DNA of 64,000 nucleotides, taken from Vibrio sp. HA2012 (GTDB lineage: Bacteria; Pseudomonadota; Gammaproteobacteria; Enterobacterales; Vibrionaceae). This document shows, one piece after another, positions 33,470 to 42,873 of the stretch. Location: NCBI RefSeq assembly GCF_002812955.1, contig NZ_PFXK01000005.1, positions 1-64,000 of the forward strand, read 5' to 3'. Position 1 is the first letter of the stretch; every line of letters begins with the position of its first letter. Position numbers and translations under genes: made by a program. A model generated the notes under the pieces. That model made no database searches and was not told where the DNA came from. It saw only the letters and a program-made list of their open reading frames with translations.

Positions 33470-35443
33470 TTAGCCGACTTTAAACTCCCCGACCAAATGC
33501 TGCAACTTATCCGATAACCGAGCCTGCTCTTCTGCAGCTATAGCAATCTGTTGCCCACTCTCAGTTGTATGCTGGACACTATCTCCTATAGACTGGGCTC
33601 TGGCTGCAATATCACCACTAACCAGAACCTGCTCTTCGGCAGCGGATGCAATTTGAGTCGCCATATCCCGGATAGTATTAATAGAAGCAACAACGAACTC
33701 CAATGCTGTTGTTACTTCATCTGCTTTTTGTACGCTGATATTTACATATTCACTGGCATCATTAATCTGGTCAAAGGTACTGTTGCTGTCTTGCTGCAGT
33801 TTAGCTACCATTGCCTCGATTTCCTGCGTGGAATCCTGTGTACGCTGTGCCAGAGACCGAACTTCATCAGCCACAACAGCAAAGCCTCGTCCCTGATCTC
33901 CTGCCCGGGCGGCTTCAATAGCAGCATTCAGAGCCAGAAGATTTGTCTGTTCAGCAATCCCCTGAATTACGTCTACCACCCCGGATATATTACTACTACT
34001 CTGATGTAAGGAATGGACTGCCACAGAAACAGACTCGATTCTGTTACAGACTTCCTGAATCGAACGGGTCGATTCTCCCACCAACGCATTACAACTGATA
34101 ATCTGACTGTTTGCCGTATCCGCTTCATCAGAGGTATTCTGAATATTCTGAGCCACCTCTTTCACAGAAACACTCATTTCTTCAATTGCCGTTACTACCT
34201 GGACAACATCGGCCTGCTGTTTTTGCAGGTTATCCGCATTCTGCTGAACAGAAAATGTGGATTCTTCGGCGGCAGCGGCTAATTGTTCACTGGAATCAGA
34301 GATAATATTCACCGCTTCTGTCAATTCATTCAGCATAGCATTCAGGTTTGTGGCAATCTGTCCAAGTTCATCCCTGCCGATCTCTTCACAACGGGTACTC
34401 AGATCTTTATTTGCTGCCTGCCCCATGGTTCTGTTCAGATAAAAAACCTGACGCTGGATTCCACTTAACAAAACATAGCTGATAAACAAAGCCAGAATAA
34501 TCAGCGCAACAGATAAAACCAGATAGAACCAGAAAATCTGTGTCTTACTGGCCACAATTTTATCCGTCAATGACAGAATATGCTCTGTAAGCTGGTCTTC
34601 TTCCTGTTTCAGCAGTTCAATTCGTTTCGTTGAAGCTGCAAACCAGGCTTCCGGATTCTGATCCAGCTCTCCGGAAAAAGCCAGTTCCCGGTACTGGTTG
34701 ACCAGTTGCCCCTCAGGGCCAGACTGTATCTTATTATAATTCTGCACATGCTTATGACTGGCATAAATTAAGAAAGTAGAAAAGTAGCTGTTCTGTTCAC
34801 TCACTAGCGTAATAAACTTGCGTTGTATTCCCGGAGCAAAAGCCTTCTGACCAAACGTATTACTCAGTACCGCTCTCTCAATACCAGCCCGTTCTTTACC
34901 TTGTAAGAACTCGTAATATGCCACTAAAAACTGACTAATTTCTGCCACTCCGGATACTTTCACTGCCATACCGGGTACAGATAACAGGTAACGGTTCATT
35001 GTAGTATAGTAATTAAGGGCTTCGCTCAGAGGAAGAGTTAATGCCGTAACACCCGAGCGAATACTGCTTATCCGGCTGGACATAGTATTGACCTTCTCTA
35101 CGACCTGCCACAGCTCAGGATATTCTCTGAGTGTTTTATCATGCTGCATAAGATAACTCTGCAGCTCCTGCAGACGTTTGTCTGTCTGTTTTCTTTGTGC
35201 AGATAGCTGCTGGGAAAACTTTTTTCCCCCCGATCCAAGAAAACCTGCAGACATTCCCCGTTCTTTCTGCAACTCATGCGTCAGACGACTATTGTAAGCC
35301 GATAACTCAACAAAACCGGCCACAGTTTTCGCCACTGACTCTGATTCTCTGGCCTGTAAAATTTGCACACCGGCAAAGTAAATCAAAGCCATAAGTATGG
35401 GAACAATGATCACTAAAAGTTTTTGTTTCACACTCAACTGCAT
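33470..35443 (-). CDS. Methyl-accepting chemotaxis protein with NIT sensor domain
   Basis: 657 residues. Transmembrane segment 1 is at about 8-28. The periplasmic part (about 40-300) begins [20 protein letters not shown] and includes [18 protein letters not shown], the hallmark of NIT domains, which sense nitrate or nitrite in known cases. Transmembrane segment 2 ([20 protein letters not shown]) is followed by HAMP. The cytoplasmic signalling domain has the conserved tip [19 protein letters not shown]. It feeds CheA together with CheV and CheR seen elsewhere in the window. The actual ligand is not shown by the sequence. Confidence 0.92.
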   Translation of the reverse strand: MQLSVKQKLLVIIVPILMALIYFAGVQILQARESESVAKTVAGFVELSAYNSRLTHELQKERGMSAGFLGSGGKKFSQQLSAQRKQTDKRLQELQSYLMQHDKTLREYPELWQVVEKVNTMSSRISSIRSGVTALTLPLSEALNYYTTMNRYLLSVPGMAVKVSGVAEISQFLVAYYEFLQGKERAGIERAVLSNTFGQKAFAPGIQRKFITLVSEQNSYFSTFLIYASHKHVQNYNKIQSGPEGQLVNQYRELAFSGELDQNPEAWFAASTKRIELLKQEEDQLTEHILSLTDKIVASKTQIFWFYLVLSVALIILALFISYVLLSGIQRQVFYLNRTMGQAANKDLSTRCEEIGRDELGQIATNLNAMLNELTEAVNIISDSSEQLAAAAEESTFSVQQNADNLQKQQADVVQVVTAIEEMSVSVKEVAQNIQNTSDEADTANSQIISCNALVGESTRSIQEVCNRIESVSVAVHSLHQSSSNISGVVDVIQGIAEQTNLLALNAAIEAARAGDQGRGFAVVADEVRSLAQRTQDSTQEIEAMVAKLQQDSNSTFDQINDASEYVNISVQKADEVTTALEFVVASINTIRDMATQIASAAEEQVLVSGDIAARAQSIGDSVQHTTESGQQIAIAAEEQARLSDKLQHLVGEFKVG

Positions 35444-35735
35444 AATGCATCGCCTTAGATAAACTGTTTATGAATCTCACCAGACACAACCATAAAACCG
35501 TCATGAACCCGTTTTATCCTTTATTCTTTTCTCCCTCGACAGTCTTAGAACTGCAAGAGATATCGTTGGATAAAATAAATTATAGATTACGTATAATAAC
35601 CTGCTGATTTGTTCTGCCTTTGCCCATGAAATACGGGGGAGAATTCGCAATAATGAGAAATAGTCGCACTGGAGATAGGAAGACAGAGAGGAAAATAAAA
35701 AATGTCCTGATTTATCTGGTGACAAATAGGCCAAC

Positions 35736-37166
35736 TCACTCAGGTAATAGCCAAAATCGGATCCTGAACGTATTTTTCCCATGTTCTCTGGGAAGCAAAG
35801 TTATTTCAGCGTTATGCAATGAAGCAATATAGCGTGTTATAGACATTCCCAGCCCAGAGCCATCTCCCCTTTCACTATTTCCTCGGTAAAAATTGTCAAA
35901 CAGTTTGTTACGGGTTTCATCTGTGATGGCATCTCCGGTATCAGCAACATAGAAATCCACATACTCCTGTTCCTTGTATGCCGTTATTTCAATCGTGCTC
36001 TTGTCTCCGGAATAGTAAATCGCATTTTCGATAAGGTTACGAAATAGCAAGCTCAGTAGCGTAGCATCACCTTTCAGATGACAGGATTTAGCCTCAACAC
36101 TCAATTCCTGCTTATGGCGCAAAGCTAAAGGAACAAGCTCTGCGCTTACCTGCCGAACAATATCAGATATATCGACATCCTGCTTTTCAATATCGGTAAG
36201 GCTTTCTACTTTCGCCAGTGTAAGTAACTGGTGCAACAAACGATCCGTACGATCGATCCCTTTCAGAATATTTCCCATATCCTCTTCTAACTGCCGGGGA
36301 TTGCTGCTGTTCAGAGCATTCTCTGCATTAAGCCTTAATATTGTAAGCGGAGTTTTCAACTCATGGGCAGCCATTCGGGTAAAACGTTTTTCACGCTGCC
36401 AGGCACTGTCCAACTGAGCCAGAAGCTCATTCAGAGCATCAACTAGAGGTGATAATTCTGTCGTATGGTTAGCAACGTAGATCTGGTCAAACTTGAGCAC
36501 ACTACGGCTCTGTATAGCTCTGCGTAATTCTGCTATAGGACGGAAATTCTTGTTGATCAGCAGAATAAGCACCGTGATCAATACAAAAATAAATATAAAT
36601 TGAGGAAGCACATTTGACTGGATAATTTCATTGATCATTTCATTCCTGATGCTTTGCTTCTCTGCCACTACGATGTATTCGTCCTTCCCTGTTTCCCCCT
36701 GAGGTGACAGTTGAAAATACCGCCATTCTTCGCCATTAATCCTGATACTATCAAATCCGGAGTGGGTTTTATCCTCAGCTAGTGCAGCAATCTTCTGGTT
36801 AGAACTCCATAGCAAATCGCCGTTCTGATAGAATTGAAACATCAAATTCTGTTCATAAGGATGCCCGTAAACATATCCCAGCTCTTTATGCAACTCCACC
36901 TGCTGTTCGGTATAACGAATCCACTGCTCAAAATCGTATTGCAGTTCTGTCCGGCTTCGTTTAGCCCGAGGAACAGCAGTGACTGCCAGCAACAGTTTAG
37001 CCGACTGCCCCAGCCGGGCATCATACACTTCTTCTATTTCATGCCGGGCAGTAAGAAAGCTGGAATACATAGATACGGCAAACAGCAATAACGCCATCAA
37101 AACCATTGATAACGTGAGCCTGCGTTTTATAGAGAATATCTTATTATTTCTCAATGATATAACCAA
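35736..37166 (-). CDS. Sensor histidine kinase
   Basis: 476 residues. A first membrane segment (about 17-38) and a second (about 190-215) enclose a periplasmic sensor of roughly 150 residues. HAMP-like linker, then HisKA with the phospho-acceptor His in MAAHELKTPLTIL, N-box LIENAIYYSG, and G-boxes VADTGDAI and DGSGLGMSI. Similar in layout to QseC-type kinases. It overlaps the response regulator by 23 bases. The open frame starts with TTG (37166); another TTG (37154) or ATG (residue 21) are alternatives, so the start is uncertain. As the last gene of the seven-gene operon it likely senses something made by, or relevant to, that pathway. Confidence 0.88.
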   Translation of the reverse strand: MVISLRNNKIFSIKRRLTLSMVLMALLLFAVSMYSSFLTARHEIEEVYDARLGQSAKLLLAVTAVPRAKRSRTELQYDFEQWIRYTEQQVELHKELGYVYGHPYEQNLMFQFYQNGDLLWSSNQKIAALAEDKTHSGFDSIRINGEEWRYFQLSPQGETGKDEYIVVAEKQSIRNEMINEIIQSNVLPQFIFIFVLITVLILLINKNFRPIAELRRAIQSRSVLKFDQIYVANHTTELSPLVDALNELLAQLDSAWQREKRFTRMAAHELKTPLTILRLNAENALNSSNPRQLEEDMGNILKGIDRTDRLLHQLLTLAKVESLTDIEKQDVDISDIVRQVSAELVPLALRHKQELSVEAKSCHLKGDATLLSLLFRNLIENAIYYSGDKSTIEITAYKEQEYVDFYVADTGDAITDETRNKLFDNFYRGNSERGDGSGLGMSITRYIASLHNAEITLLPREHGKNTFRIRFWLLPE

Positions 37167-37800
37167 CGCCCCTGATATTTCTTATCAACTTATCCGGTAC
37201 CTTTTTACGTACATTATGAATATGAACTTCAATTGCGTTATCACTACCTGCCTCATCCCAACCATGCAGAGACTGTATCAGTTGTTCCTTACTCATGACC
37301 CGTCCGGCATTCATCATCAGGCTAGCAAGAATTTTAAATTCATTACGAGTCAGGTTCAGTGGCCGTTGTTGATAACGAATAACCTGCTCAGATAATGAGA
37401 GAGAAAGTTCTCCGACTTCAATAAGCTGTTCAGAACTGCCTGAACGTCTTCTGATCAACACTCTTAAACGAGCCAGCAACTCTTCCAGAGCAAAAGGCTT
37501 ACCGAGGTAGTCGTCAGCTCCACAGTCCAGGCCTTTAACCCGGTCATCAATATCATCCCGGGCAGTAAGAATAAGTACCGGCAAATCGAAACCACCATTC
37601 CGAATTTGCCGCAAAACCTGAAGACCATCCATATCCGGAAGGGTTAAATCCAAAATAACAGCCATAAATTGCTCTGTATTCAGAACAGAAGAAACACCTC
37701 CGCCTCTTTCTACCCAATCAACGGTATAACCATGACGACTTAATGATGTCACCATGGACTGGCCAAGTAATATATCATCTTCAACAAGTAACAGACGCAT
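37144..37800 (-). CDS. OmpR-family response regulator
   Basis: 218 residues. Receiver domain (1-115) with acidic pair VEDD, phospho-acceptor Asp in VILDLTLPDMDGL, and Lys in GKPFALEELLAR. The C-terminal winged helix (about 125-215) includes NEFKILASLMMNAGRVMSKE and NAIEVHIHNVRKKV. Partner of the overlapping histidine kinase. Close in pattern to QseB/PmrA regulators. It may control its own operon, but no binding site could be identified. Confidence 0.92.
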   Translation of the reverse strand: MRLLLVEDDILLGQSMVTSLSRHGYTVDWVERGGGVSSVLNTEQFMAVILDLTLPDMDGLQVLRQIRNGGFDLPVLILTARDDIDDRVKGLDCGADDYLGKPFALEELLARLRVLIRRRSGSSEQLIEVGELSLSLSEQVIRYQQRPLNLTRNEFKILASLMMNAGRVMSKEQLIQSLHGWDEAGSDNAIEVHIHNVRKKVPDKLIRNIRGVGYIIEK

Positions 37801-37803
37801 CAG

Positions 37804-38439
37804 CTATTTTAAGCTCTCCAGTCGTTTTTTAATTTCTTCTCTCCGGCCTTGATCCGCTAACGAACGTCCGGCTCGGGGTGCCGCATTTAATGCTTTGGTC
37901 AAATATTTAATGGCCTCCTGCTTTCTCCCATTTTCAGCCAGAAAATCACCATAAAAATAATTAGGATCAATACCATCCGGGTTCATAACCAGTGCCTGAT
38001 GCAATATCTCTTCCGCCATATCATCATCACCAAAACCAATCGGCCATCCGGGTACTTTGTAGTATAGTGAACCTAAACTGGTATAGGCCGATCCATGCAA
38101 CGTTTCCGGTTCAGTAGCAATCACATCTTCCAGTATCGTCTTAGCTTCTTTAACCAGCGACAACGCTCCCAATCCACCTTTTGCTCCGGCCAGAGATGCT
38201 TTATTAACCGCCAGCCAGATTTTAAGTTCATTGTCTTCTGGGTAATGATTTAATACTTCCTGATTCAGTTCAATCAAGTTCTCGAAACAAACAACCTGAA
38301 TGTCCTTTCTCTCAGACCGATACTGACACTCAGCCCACTCCTTCTGAACCTGTGTTAACGGATCGATTTCCATTGTAGCAGATATCGCAGCAGGACAGCT
38401 TAACCCCAGGAATAACAATAGAAAAACTATACCTTTCAT
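37804..38439 (-). CDS. Exported TPR-repeat protein
   Basis: 211 residues. The signal peptide MKGIVFLLLFLGLSCPAAIS is followed by helical TPR-like repeats (LEDVIATEPETLHGSAYTSL, AEEILHQALVMNPDGIDPNY, EAIKYLTKALNAAPRAG). Predicted periplasmic or membrane-associated scaffold. It overlaps the SDR gene by four bases and is three bases from the response regulator. Its place between enzymes and sensor suggests a link of pathway to export or sensing, which is only inference. Confidence 0.8.
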   Translation of the reverse strand: MKGIVFLLLFLGLSCPAAISATMEIDPLTQVQKEWAECQYRSERKDIQVVCFENLIELNQEVLNHYPEDNELKIWLAVNKASLAGAKGGLGALSLVKEAKTILEDVIATEPETLHGSAYTSLGSLYYKVPGWPIGFGDDDMAEEILHQALVMNPDGIDPNYFYGDFLAENGRKQEAIKYLTKALNAAPRAGRSLADQGRREEIKKRLESLK

Positions 38440-39269
38440 AACTCATTAACTCCTTTGTCAGAACTTTCTGTTGCCCGATCCATATATTTGTATATCGTTT
38501 CCTTCTGTTTATTGATCGAACGGGAAATCATACCTGGAAGGATTTGGTTAATGCGTGCAAACAATTTTTCCGGCCAGCCTATCCACTTCACGCTCTTCTC
38601 GCGCTGCAACATATCAGAAACATGCACTGCCACGGTTTCCGGCTGATCGCAAGCGTTACCAAGCCGCTTATTAAGTTGGTTGACAACACGACAGTTGAGT
38701 TCTGTATCGGTTGCCCGGGGAGCCAAATACAGAACCCTGATACCCGAACCGTTAAGCTCCCGATCCATCGCTTCACTAAATCGATGAATACCCGATTTAG
38801 CCGCACAATACGTGGCGTAACCGGGGTAACCAATAGAGCCAAACGTTGAGCCGATATTCAACACAATTCCTGGCCGTTCTAGCCACTCTAATGACATCCT
38901 AGTAAGAAGAATGGGAGTAGTCAGATTGAGCTGGATCTCTTTTTCAATTGATTCAGAACTGCGCCGAATCAACGCACTAAACCGGTTACTGCCTGCATTA
39001 TTGATCAACACACTGATTTTTATGCCTTTCTCTGCATTCTGGATAATCTGTTGCTGTAATGCATTCATACCCTCCAGCGTCGTGAGATCAGCTCTCAGAC
39101 GCATATGCCTTCCGGAATACCCCAAGGACTGGTGTAAATGTTCCAATTTCACTTCGTTACGGCCTACCAGCACAAGATGAGCACCTTGTGATTCCAGCTC
39201 AGTAGCAATTGCACGACCTATTCCACCAGAAGCACCGGTTAGCAGAACATACTTTCCTCTCAGATCCAT
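38436..39269 (-). CDS. Short-chain dehydrogenase/reductase
   Basis: 277 residues, classical SDR. Cofactor motif TGASGGIGRA near the N-terminus, NNAGS, the catalytic Ser in NIGSTFGSIG and YCAAK (Tyr-x3-Lys). Arg residues after the cofactor motif (VGRNEVKLE) favour NADP(H). It probably reduces a keto group in the product of this operon; the C-terminal 60 residues are less conserved and basic. It lies nine bases after the haem-oxygenase-fold gene. Confidence 0.88.
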   Translation of the reverse strand: MDLRGKYVLLTGASGGIGRAIATELESQGAHLVLVGRNEVKLEHLHQSLGYSGRHMRLRADLTTLEGMNALQQQIIQNAEKGIKISVLINNAGSNRFSALIRRSSESIEKEIQLNLTTPILLTRMSLEWLERPGIVLNIGSTFGSIGYPGYATYCAAKSGIHRFSEAMDRELNGSGIRVLYLAPRATDTELNCRVVNQLNKRLGNACDQPETVAVHVSDMLQREKSVKWIGWPEKLFARINQILPGMISRSINKQKETIYKYMDRATESSDKGVNEL

Positions 39270-39278
39270 ACGCTTCTC

Positions 39279-39971
39279 CTATTCTATTTGTGAAACCGAG
39301 GGGAGTGGCAGTTCTCGCAACATTTGTCCATAAAGCGAAAACACCATATTGGCAGAATCAATAATCGCCTGCTGGTCGGCCTTATTTTCAACCTTATTCA
39401 TCAGAACTTCGAAAAAACGAATATGATCCTGATCCAATACACTATGAGACATCAGATAACTCATCGCAGTGTCCGGAAGATCCAGCGACGTTTTAACCAT
39501 TTGGGCTATCTGTCCACCTACCCCCACACTTGTCCCTTCCAGTACCCATACCATACCAAACAGAGCCATTGGGTTATGCCAGTCAATCTGGTGATAAAGA
39601 TACGCCACCATCAACTCGATGGCCTGTCCTGCTTTACCATCTTGCAAGTTCAGGCTCACATCCCGAGCATTTCCCCCACATACACGAATATCGTTGAGGA
39701 TCCATTCATGATGACCTTGCTCTTCTTTGATGTACTCTGCTATCGCTTCCCGCACCCATTCATAATCCGCTGTCAGGCGCCCTCCACATGCCATTAACAA
39801 GGGAACGGTATGCTTTACATGGTGAAATGCCTGTGTCAGGAAAGCTGTATACATTTCCCGGCTAATATCACCCTGGACACAAGCCTCAAAGACCGGAGCC
39901 TGCAACATATGCTGTTGTGCTTGTAATGTCTGCTGTTTTAATATCTGGAAAAAGTCACTCATAATATTCAC
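39279..39971 (-). CDS. TenA/UndA-like haem-oxygenase-fold enzyme
   Basis: 230 residues, all-helical, of the TenA/iron-containing redox enzyme superfamily. Candidate metal ligands are visible: EEQGHHEW (Glu and His), VLEGTS (Glu), and LDQDHIRFFE (Asp and His). This set is like that of di-iron oxygenases of the haem-oxygenase fold, such as UndA, which makes 1-alkenes from fatty acids, and unlike thiaminase TenA. Gene context (acyl ligase, SDR) fits oxidation of an activated acyl or amino substrate. The exact reaction is unknown. It starts one base after the ligase stop. Confidence 0.7.
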   Translation of the reverse strand: MNIMSDFFQILKQQTLQAQQHMLQAPVFEACVQGDISREMYTAFLTQAFHHVKHTVPLLMACGGRLTADYEWVREAIAEYIKEEQGHHEWILNDIRVCGGNARDVSLNLQDGKAGQAIELMVAYLYHQIDWHNPMALFGMVWVLEGTSVGVGGQIAQMVKTSLDLPDTAMSYLMSHSVLDQDHIRFFEVLMNKVENKADQQAIIDSANMVFSLYGQMLRELPLPSVSQIE

Positions 39972-39972
39972 C

Positions 39973-41487
39973 TTATGCCACCGCTGCAGCAGACGGTTGC
40001 ACTCTAATTAATTGATAATCGATGTCCTGGTCACCAGACGGTAAGTAAGGAAAGTCCGACGTTGCAGACAATGTCTGATTTACCCAAGACTCAATAACCG
40101 GTCGAATCGGGCGGCCATTAGCAGTAAACCAGTGTGTTATTGAATGAAGCTCTGGAACCACTAGTAAGCGATGTATACAGGCATAATCAGGCAAAGTAGT
40201 ATTGAGTTTCCGGATATTTTCCATAATATCGACTTGTGTATTCACGACCGCACTAAGCGTATTCTGTGCCTCTCCAGTAACAATTAAGGTGCAGTCGGGT
40301 ACATAAATTTGGGCCTGTGACTCAATCCACTCCGGAGAAATATTGCGACCAAAACCAGTGATAATCTGATTCTTTTTGCGGCCTTTCAGGAAAAGAAATC
40401 CTTCTTTATCAATCCAGCCAATATCACCTGTGGCATACCAATCCCCACAGAAAGGTTCACCTAAATAGCCAAGAGCCGTATTTCCTTTTACCAAGAGTTC
40501 ATCATCAGCAGAGACCCTGACTTCTGCATGTGGCAAAATCTTTCCACAACTACCGGCTTTACCGGCAACTGGTGTGTTCAGGCTAACCACAGATGTACAT
40601 TCTGACAGGCCATACCCCTGATAAGCAGGGATCCCCAACTGATGCGCCACTGTAATTAATTCCGGAGACACTCTGGCTCCACCAACAGCAACAAAGGTAA
40701 GAGATTTTGCCAAATCAGATTTTGTCTGAACTATCTGTATCAACGCCATTAGTAAAGCTGGTGTTAATACCAAGCTATCAGGGCGCAGCTTCTCCACAGC
40801 CTTAGCAAAAAGTATCGGGTCAAACTGACAGGATCCGGTCAGACCAAGATGATTTCCCCGAAAAATGACAGATGTTACCCCCAATAATAGCGGCACATAT
40901 ATACCTGTTATATTTTCCAGCAGCGTGGAAAGCGGCAGAAATATCAGGTGACGATGACTTTGCCCTCTCAATTTCGACGCCAGTGTATCAGTGATACATT
41001 CAAGGTTGGATATACTCAGACAAACACCTTTTGGTGTGCCGGTTGATCCGGAGGTAAAAGTAATTTTTCCTGTTCCGGGCAGAAGCCTGCTACTTCCGTT
41101 GGTTACTCTTTCATACACTGGCAAGCCATCAAGGTACGTCACAGCTTCGCCATATCCGTACCATTCTCCAACCAGTACATCAGCGCCGGATTCTTTAAGC
41201 ACATGCTGAACCTGTTCCTCTGAGAAGAATGTAGGTATCGGCACAATAGCGATACCGGCCAGCATAGCCGCTAAGTCAGTAATAACCCATTCCAGACAAT
41301 TTTCCGCTTTCAGCGCGATACAGCGAGAACCTTGTTCTCTTAATATTTTTGCCGCCAAATGAATACGATCATAGAGTTCGGTATAAGTCAGAGTCTGTTC
41401 CTTACCGGTATAGTTTTCTCCCCAAAATGCCGTCTGATCCGGTTTCTCATCAGCATATTTTTGTATTGCCTGCAAAATCTTACTCAT
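39973..41487 (-). CDS. AMP-forming acyl ligase
   Basis: 504 residues of the ANL superfamily (acyl-CoA synthetase/adenylation). Motifs in order: TFTSGSTGTPKG (phosphate loop), GYGLSECTS, YATGDIGWIDKEGFLFLKGR, and KKNQIITGFGRNISPEWIES. In the C-terminal A10 region, where a catalytic Lys is usual, the sequence is FTANGRPIRP, with Arg in its place. It should activate a carboxylate, perhaps a fatty acid, as acyl-AMP; thioester formation is uncertain. Its ATG overlaps the stop of the delta-VPH-like gene by four bases. Confidence 0.85.
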   Translation of the reverse strand: MSKILQAIQKYADEKPDQTAFWGENYTGKEQTLTYTELYDRIHLAAKILREQGSRCIALKAENCLEWVITDLAAMLAGIAIVPIPTFFSEEQVQHVLKESGADVLVGEWYGYGEAVTYLDGLPVYERVTNGSSRLLPGTGKITFTSGSTGTPKGVCLSISNLECITDTLASKLRGQSHRHLIFLPLSTLLENITGIYVPLLLGVTSVIFRGNHLGLTGSCQFDPILFAKAVEKLRPDSLVLTPALLMALIQIVQTKSDLAKSLTFVAVGGARVSPELITVAHQLGIPAYQGYGLSECTSVVSLNTPVAGKAGSCGKILPHAEVRVSADDELLVKGNTALGYLGEPFCGDWYATGDIGWIDKEGFLFLKGRKKNQIITGFGRNISPEWIESQAQIYVPDCTLIVTGEAQNTLSAVVNTQVDIMENIRKLNTTLPDYACIHRLLVVPELHSITHWFTANGRPIRPVIESWVNQTLSATSDFPYLPSGDQDIDYQLIRVQPSAAAVA

Positions 41488-42104
41488 ATCTGTTTCCTGC
41501 TATCTGAATATTCTGGACTCTGCAAGCGAGAACTCAGTAACTCAAGACCATGCTTTAAGTTACCGGCGAAAACTCTGGGCTGATACTGGTAATAGGTTCC
41601 CCATATTTCGGGTGCGTGCGGGATCTTATCCGGATCCGCATCAGCAATAACAACTGGACTCAACCCAAGCCTTTTCATTAGCGCATACAGAGGATCTGTC
41701 GCCGTAAAAATGCACCATTCCATCCCCTGTTCTACCAAAGTCTCCGTCATTTTCAGGAAATGAATGTAAGAAATACCTTTTGTAAAAGAACCCAACTGTC
41801 CAAATTCCACCAGAGACTTCCGGAGAACATAAGTATCAAAAGTTTCAGACAGAATAACGTCAGCTGGTTTAGCCAGATACTGTTCAAGAAATAACGTTTC
41901 GCCTTCTGCGATACGATACCCACACAGAGATATGATGTGCTCAGACTGCATTAATGCGGTGAAAATCGGCATGTAGGAACATAACCGGGCGTCAAAAGCT
42001 TGCCTGTAACGTTCCTGTATTTGAGAAACAGCCTGTTCCCAAAGAGGGTGCTGCCGGTCAATGACTTCCAGATTTAGCTTCTTTATATCGATGCTGGCCT
42101 TCAT
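41484..42104 (-). CDS. Thermostable haemolysin (delta-VPH) family protein
   Basis: 206 residues of the T_hemolysin family, named after V. parahaemolyticus delta-VPH. Recognisable features are QERYRQAFDARLCSYMPIFT, CGYRIAEGETLFLEQYL and FGQLGSFTKGISYIHFLKMT. No signal peptide or toxin-like membrane segment is present. The fold is, to my recollection, related to GNAT acyltransferases and autoinducer synthases, which would fit better with an acyl ligase as second gene than haemolysis would. First gene of the operon; the 220 bases upstream hold its promoter, which I could not assign. Confidence 0.85.
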   Translation of the reverse strand: MKASIDIKKLNLEVIDRQHPLWEQAVSQIQERYRQAFDARLCSYMPIFTALMQSEHIISLCGYRIAEGETLFLEQYLAKPADVILSETFDTYVLRKSLVEFGQLGSFTKGISYIHFLKMTETLVEQGMEWCIFTATDPLYALMKRLGLSPVVIADADPDKIPHAPEIWGTYYQYQPRVFAGNLKHGLELLSSRLQSPEYSDSRKQI

Positions 42105-42324
42105 CTTGCTACTCTCTTATGAATTTGATAGTGACAAGATATCTTTTCAAACTTAAGAGACACTTAAGAAAACAGAAAATACAGAGCCCAAAGACCCAAT
42201 TGACTATTAACTCAACAATAACAAACTGTTAATATGGTTTTTGTGAGTTATCGTCTTTCATCGATGTATGGAATCGCATATTATCCCCTCTCAAATAAAG
42301 ATGTACGAATTTTTGATTTAGCTT

Positions 42325-42831
42325 ATGAATAAAAGTAACTTAGTAACGAATACCGGGCACAGATTTATATCCAAAGGAAAAACAGCATTTAAGATACATA
42401 TTCACACCCCTGATGATACTGTATTACATCGTTCTGTCGGTTTTATAAGAATCGGTGAAGAAAAGGCCTTACAGAAAGCCATCTCACTAAGAAATGAACT
42501 GGGTTATGAGATGTGGGGAAAATTCTGGAAACGAATTCTTCAGGATCCTTATCTGATGACTAGGCTACCACATGAATTAGAGCCCAAAATTATCTATAAG
42601 GCTCACTCAACGAAAGAAAATCCGGATCATAAAGAAAAATATTATATTGCTAAATGGCGGGAATATACGGATGACGGAAAATGCAAGCACCGCAGTACAC
42701 TCTGTTCCATTAACAAATATGGCAAACTTGCTGCCTACCTGAAGACTAAGAAAAAGCTACTTGAAGTGCATAAGGACAATCTGGAAATTCTTATGTTTAT
42801 GGGACGAATCAACAGTATCGACCTGAAATAA
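42325..42831 (+). CDS. AP2-like DNA-binding protein, unknown role
   Basis: 168 residues, basic. Two similar blocks are visible: RFISKGKTAFKIHIHT...RSVGFIRIGEEKALQKAISL and KYYIAKWREYTDDGKCKHRS...KYGKLAAYLKTKKKLLEV. The pattern of strands plus amphipathic helix resembles AP2/integrase-type DNA-binding repeats. It is monocistronic and ends at a bidirectional terminator shared with gltX. The target is unknown and the family call is tentative. Confidence 0.6.
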   Translation: MNKSNLVTNTGHRFISKGKTAFKIHIHTPDDTVLHRSVGFIRIGEEKALQKAISLRNELGYEMWGKFWKRILQDPYLMTRLPHELEPKIIYKAHSTKENPDHKEKYYIAKWREYTDDGKCKHRSTLCSINKYGKLAAYLKTKKKLLEVHKDNLEILMFMGRINSIDLK

Positions 42832-42860
42832 AAAATCCCGCTATCGGTAGCGGGATTTTT
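42831..42860. terminator. Bidirectional terminator between the AP2-like gene and gltX
   Basis: AAATCCCGCTA-TCGG-TAGCGGGATTT is a perfect stem with a stable TCGG loop, flanked by A-run and T-run so that it works on both strands. Confidence 0.92.
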
Positions 42861-42873
42861 CTGTTCGGAGCAA

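Noticed and set aside
35501..35782. 93-codon frame between the histidine kinase and the chemoreceptor
   Set aside because: Overlaps the kinase 3' end, shows no ribosome site and no recognisable fold.
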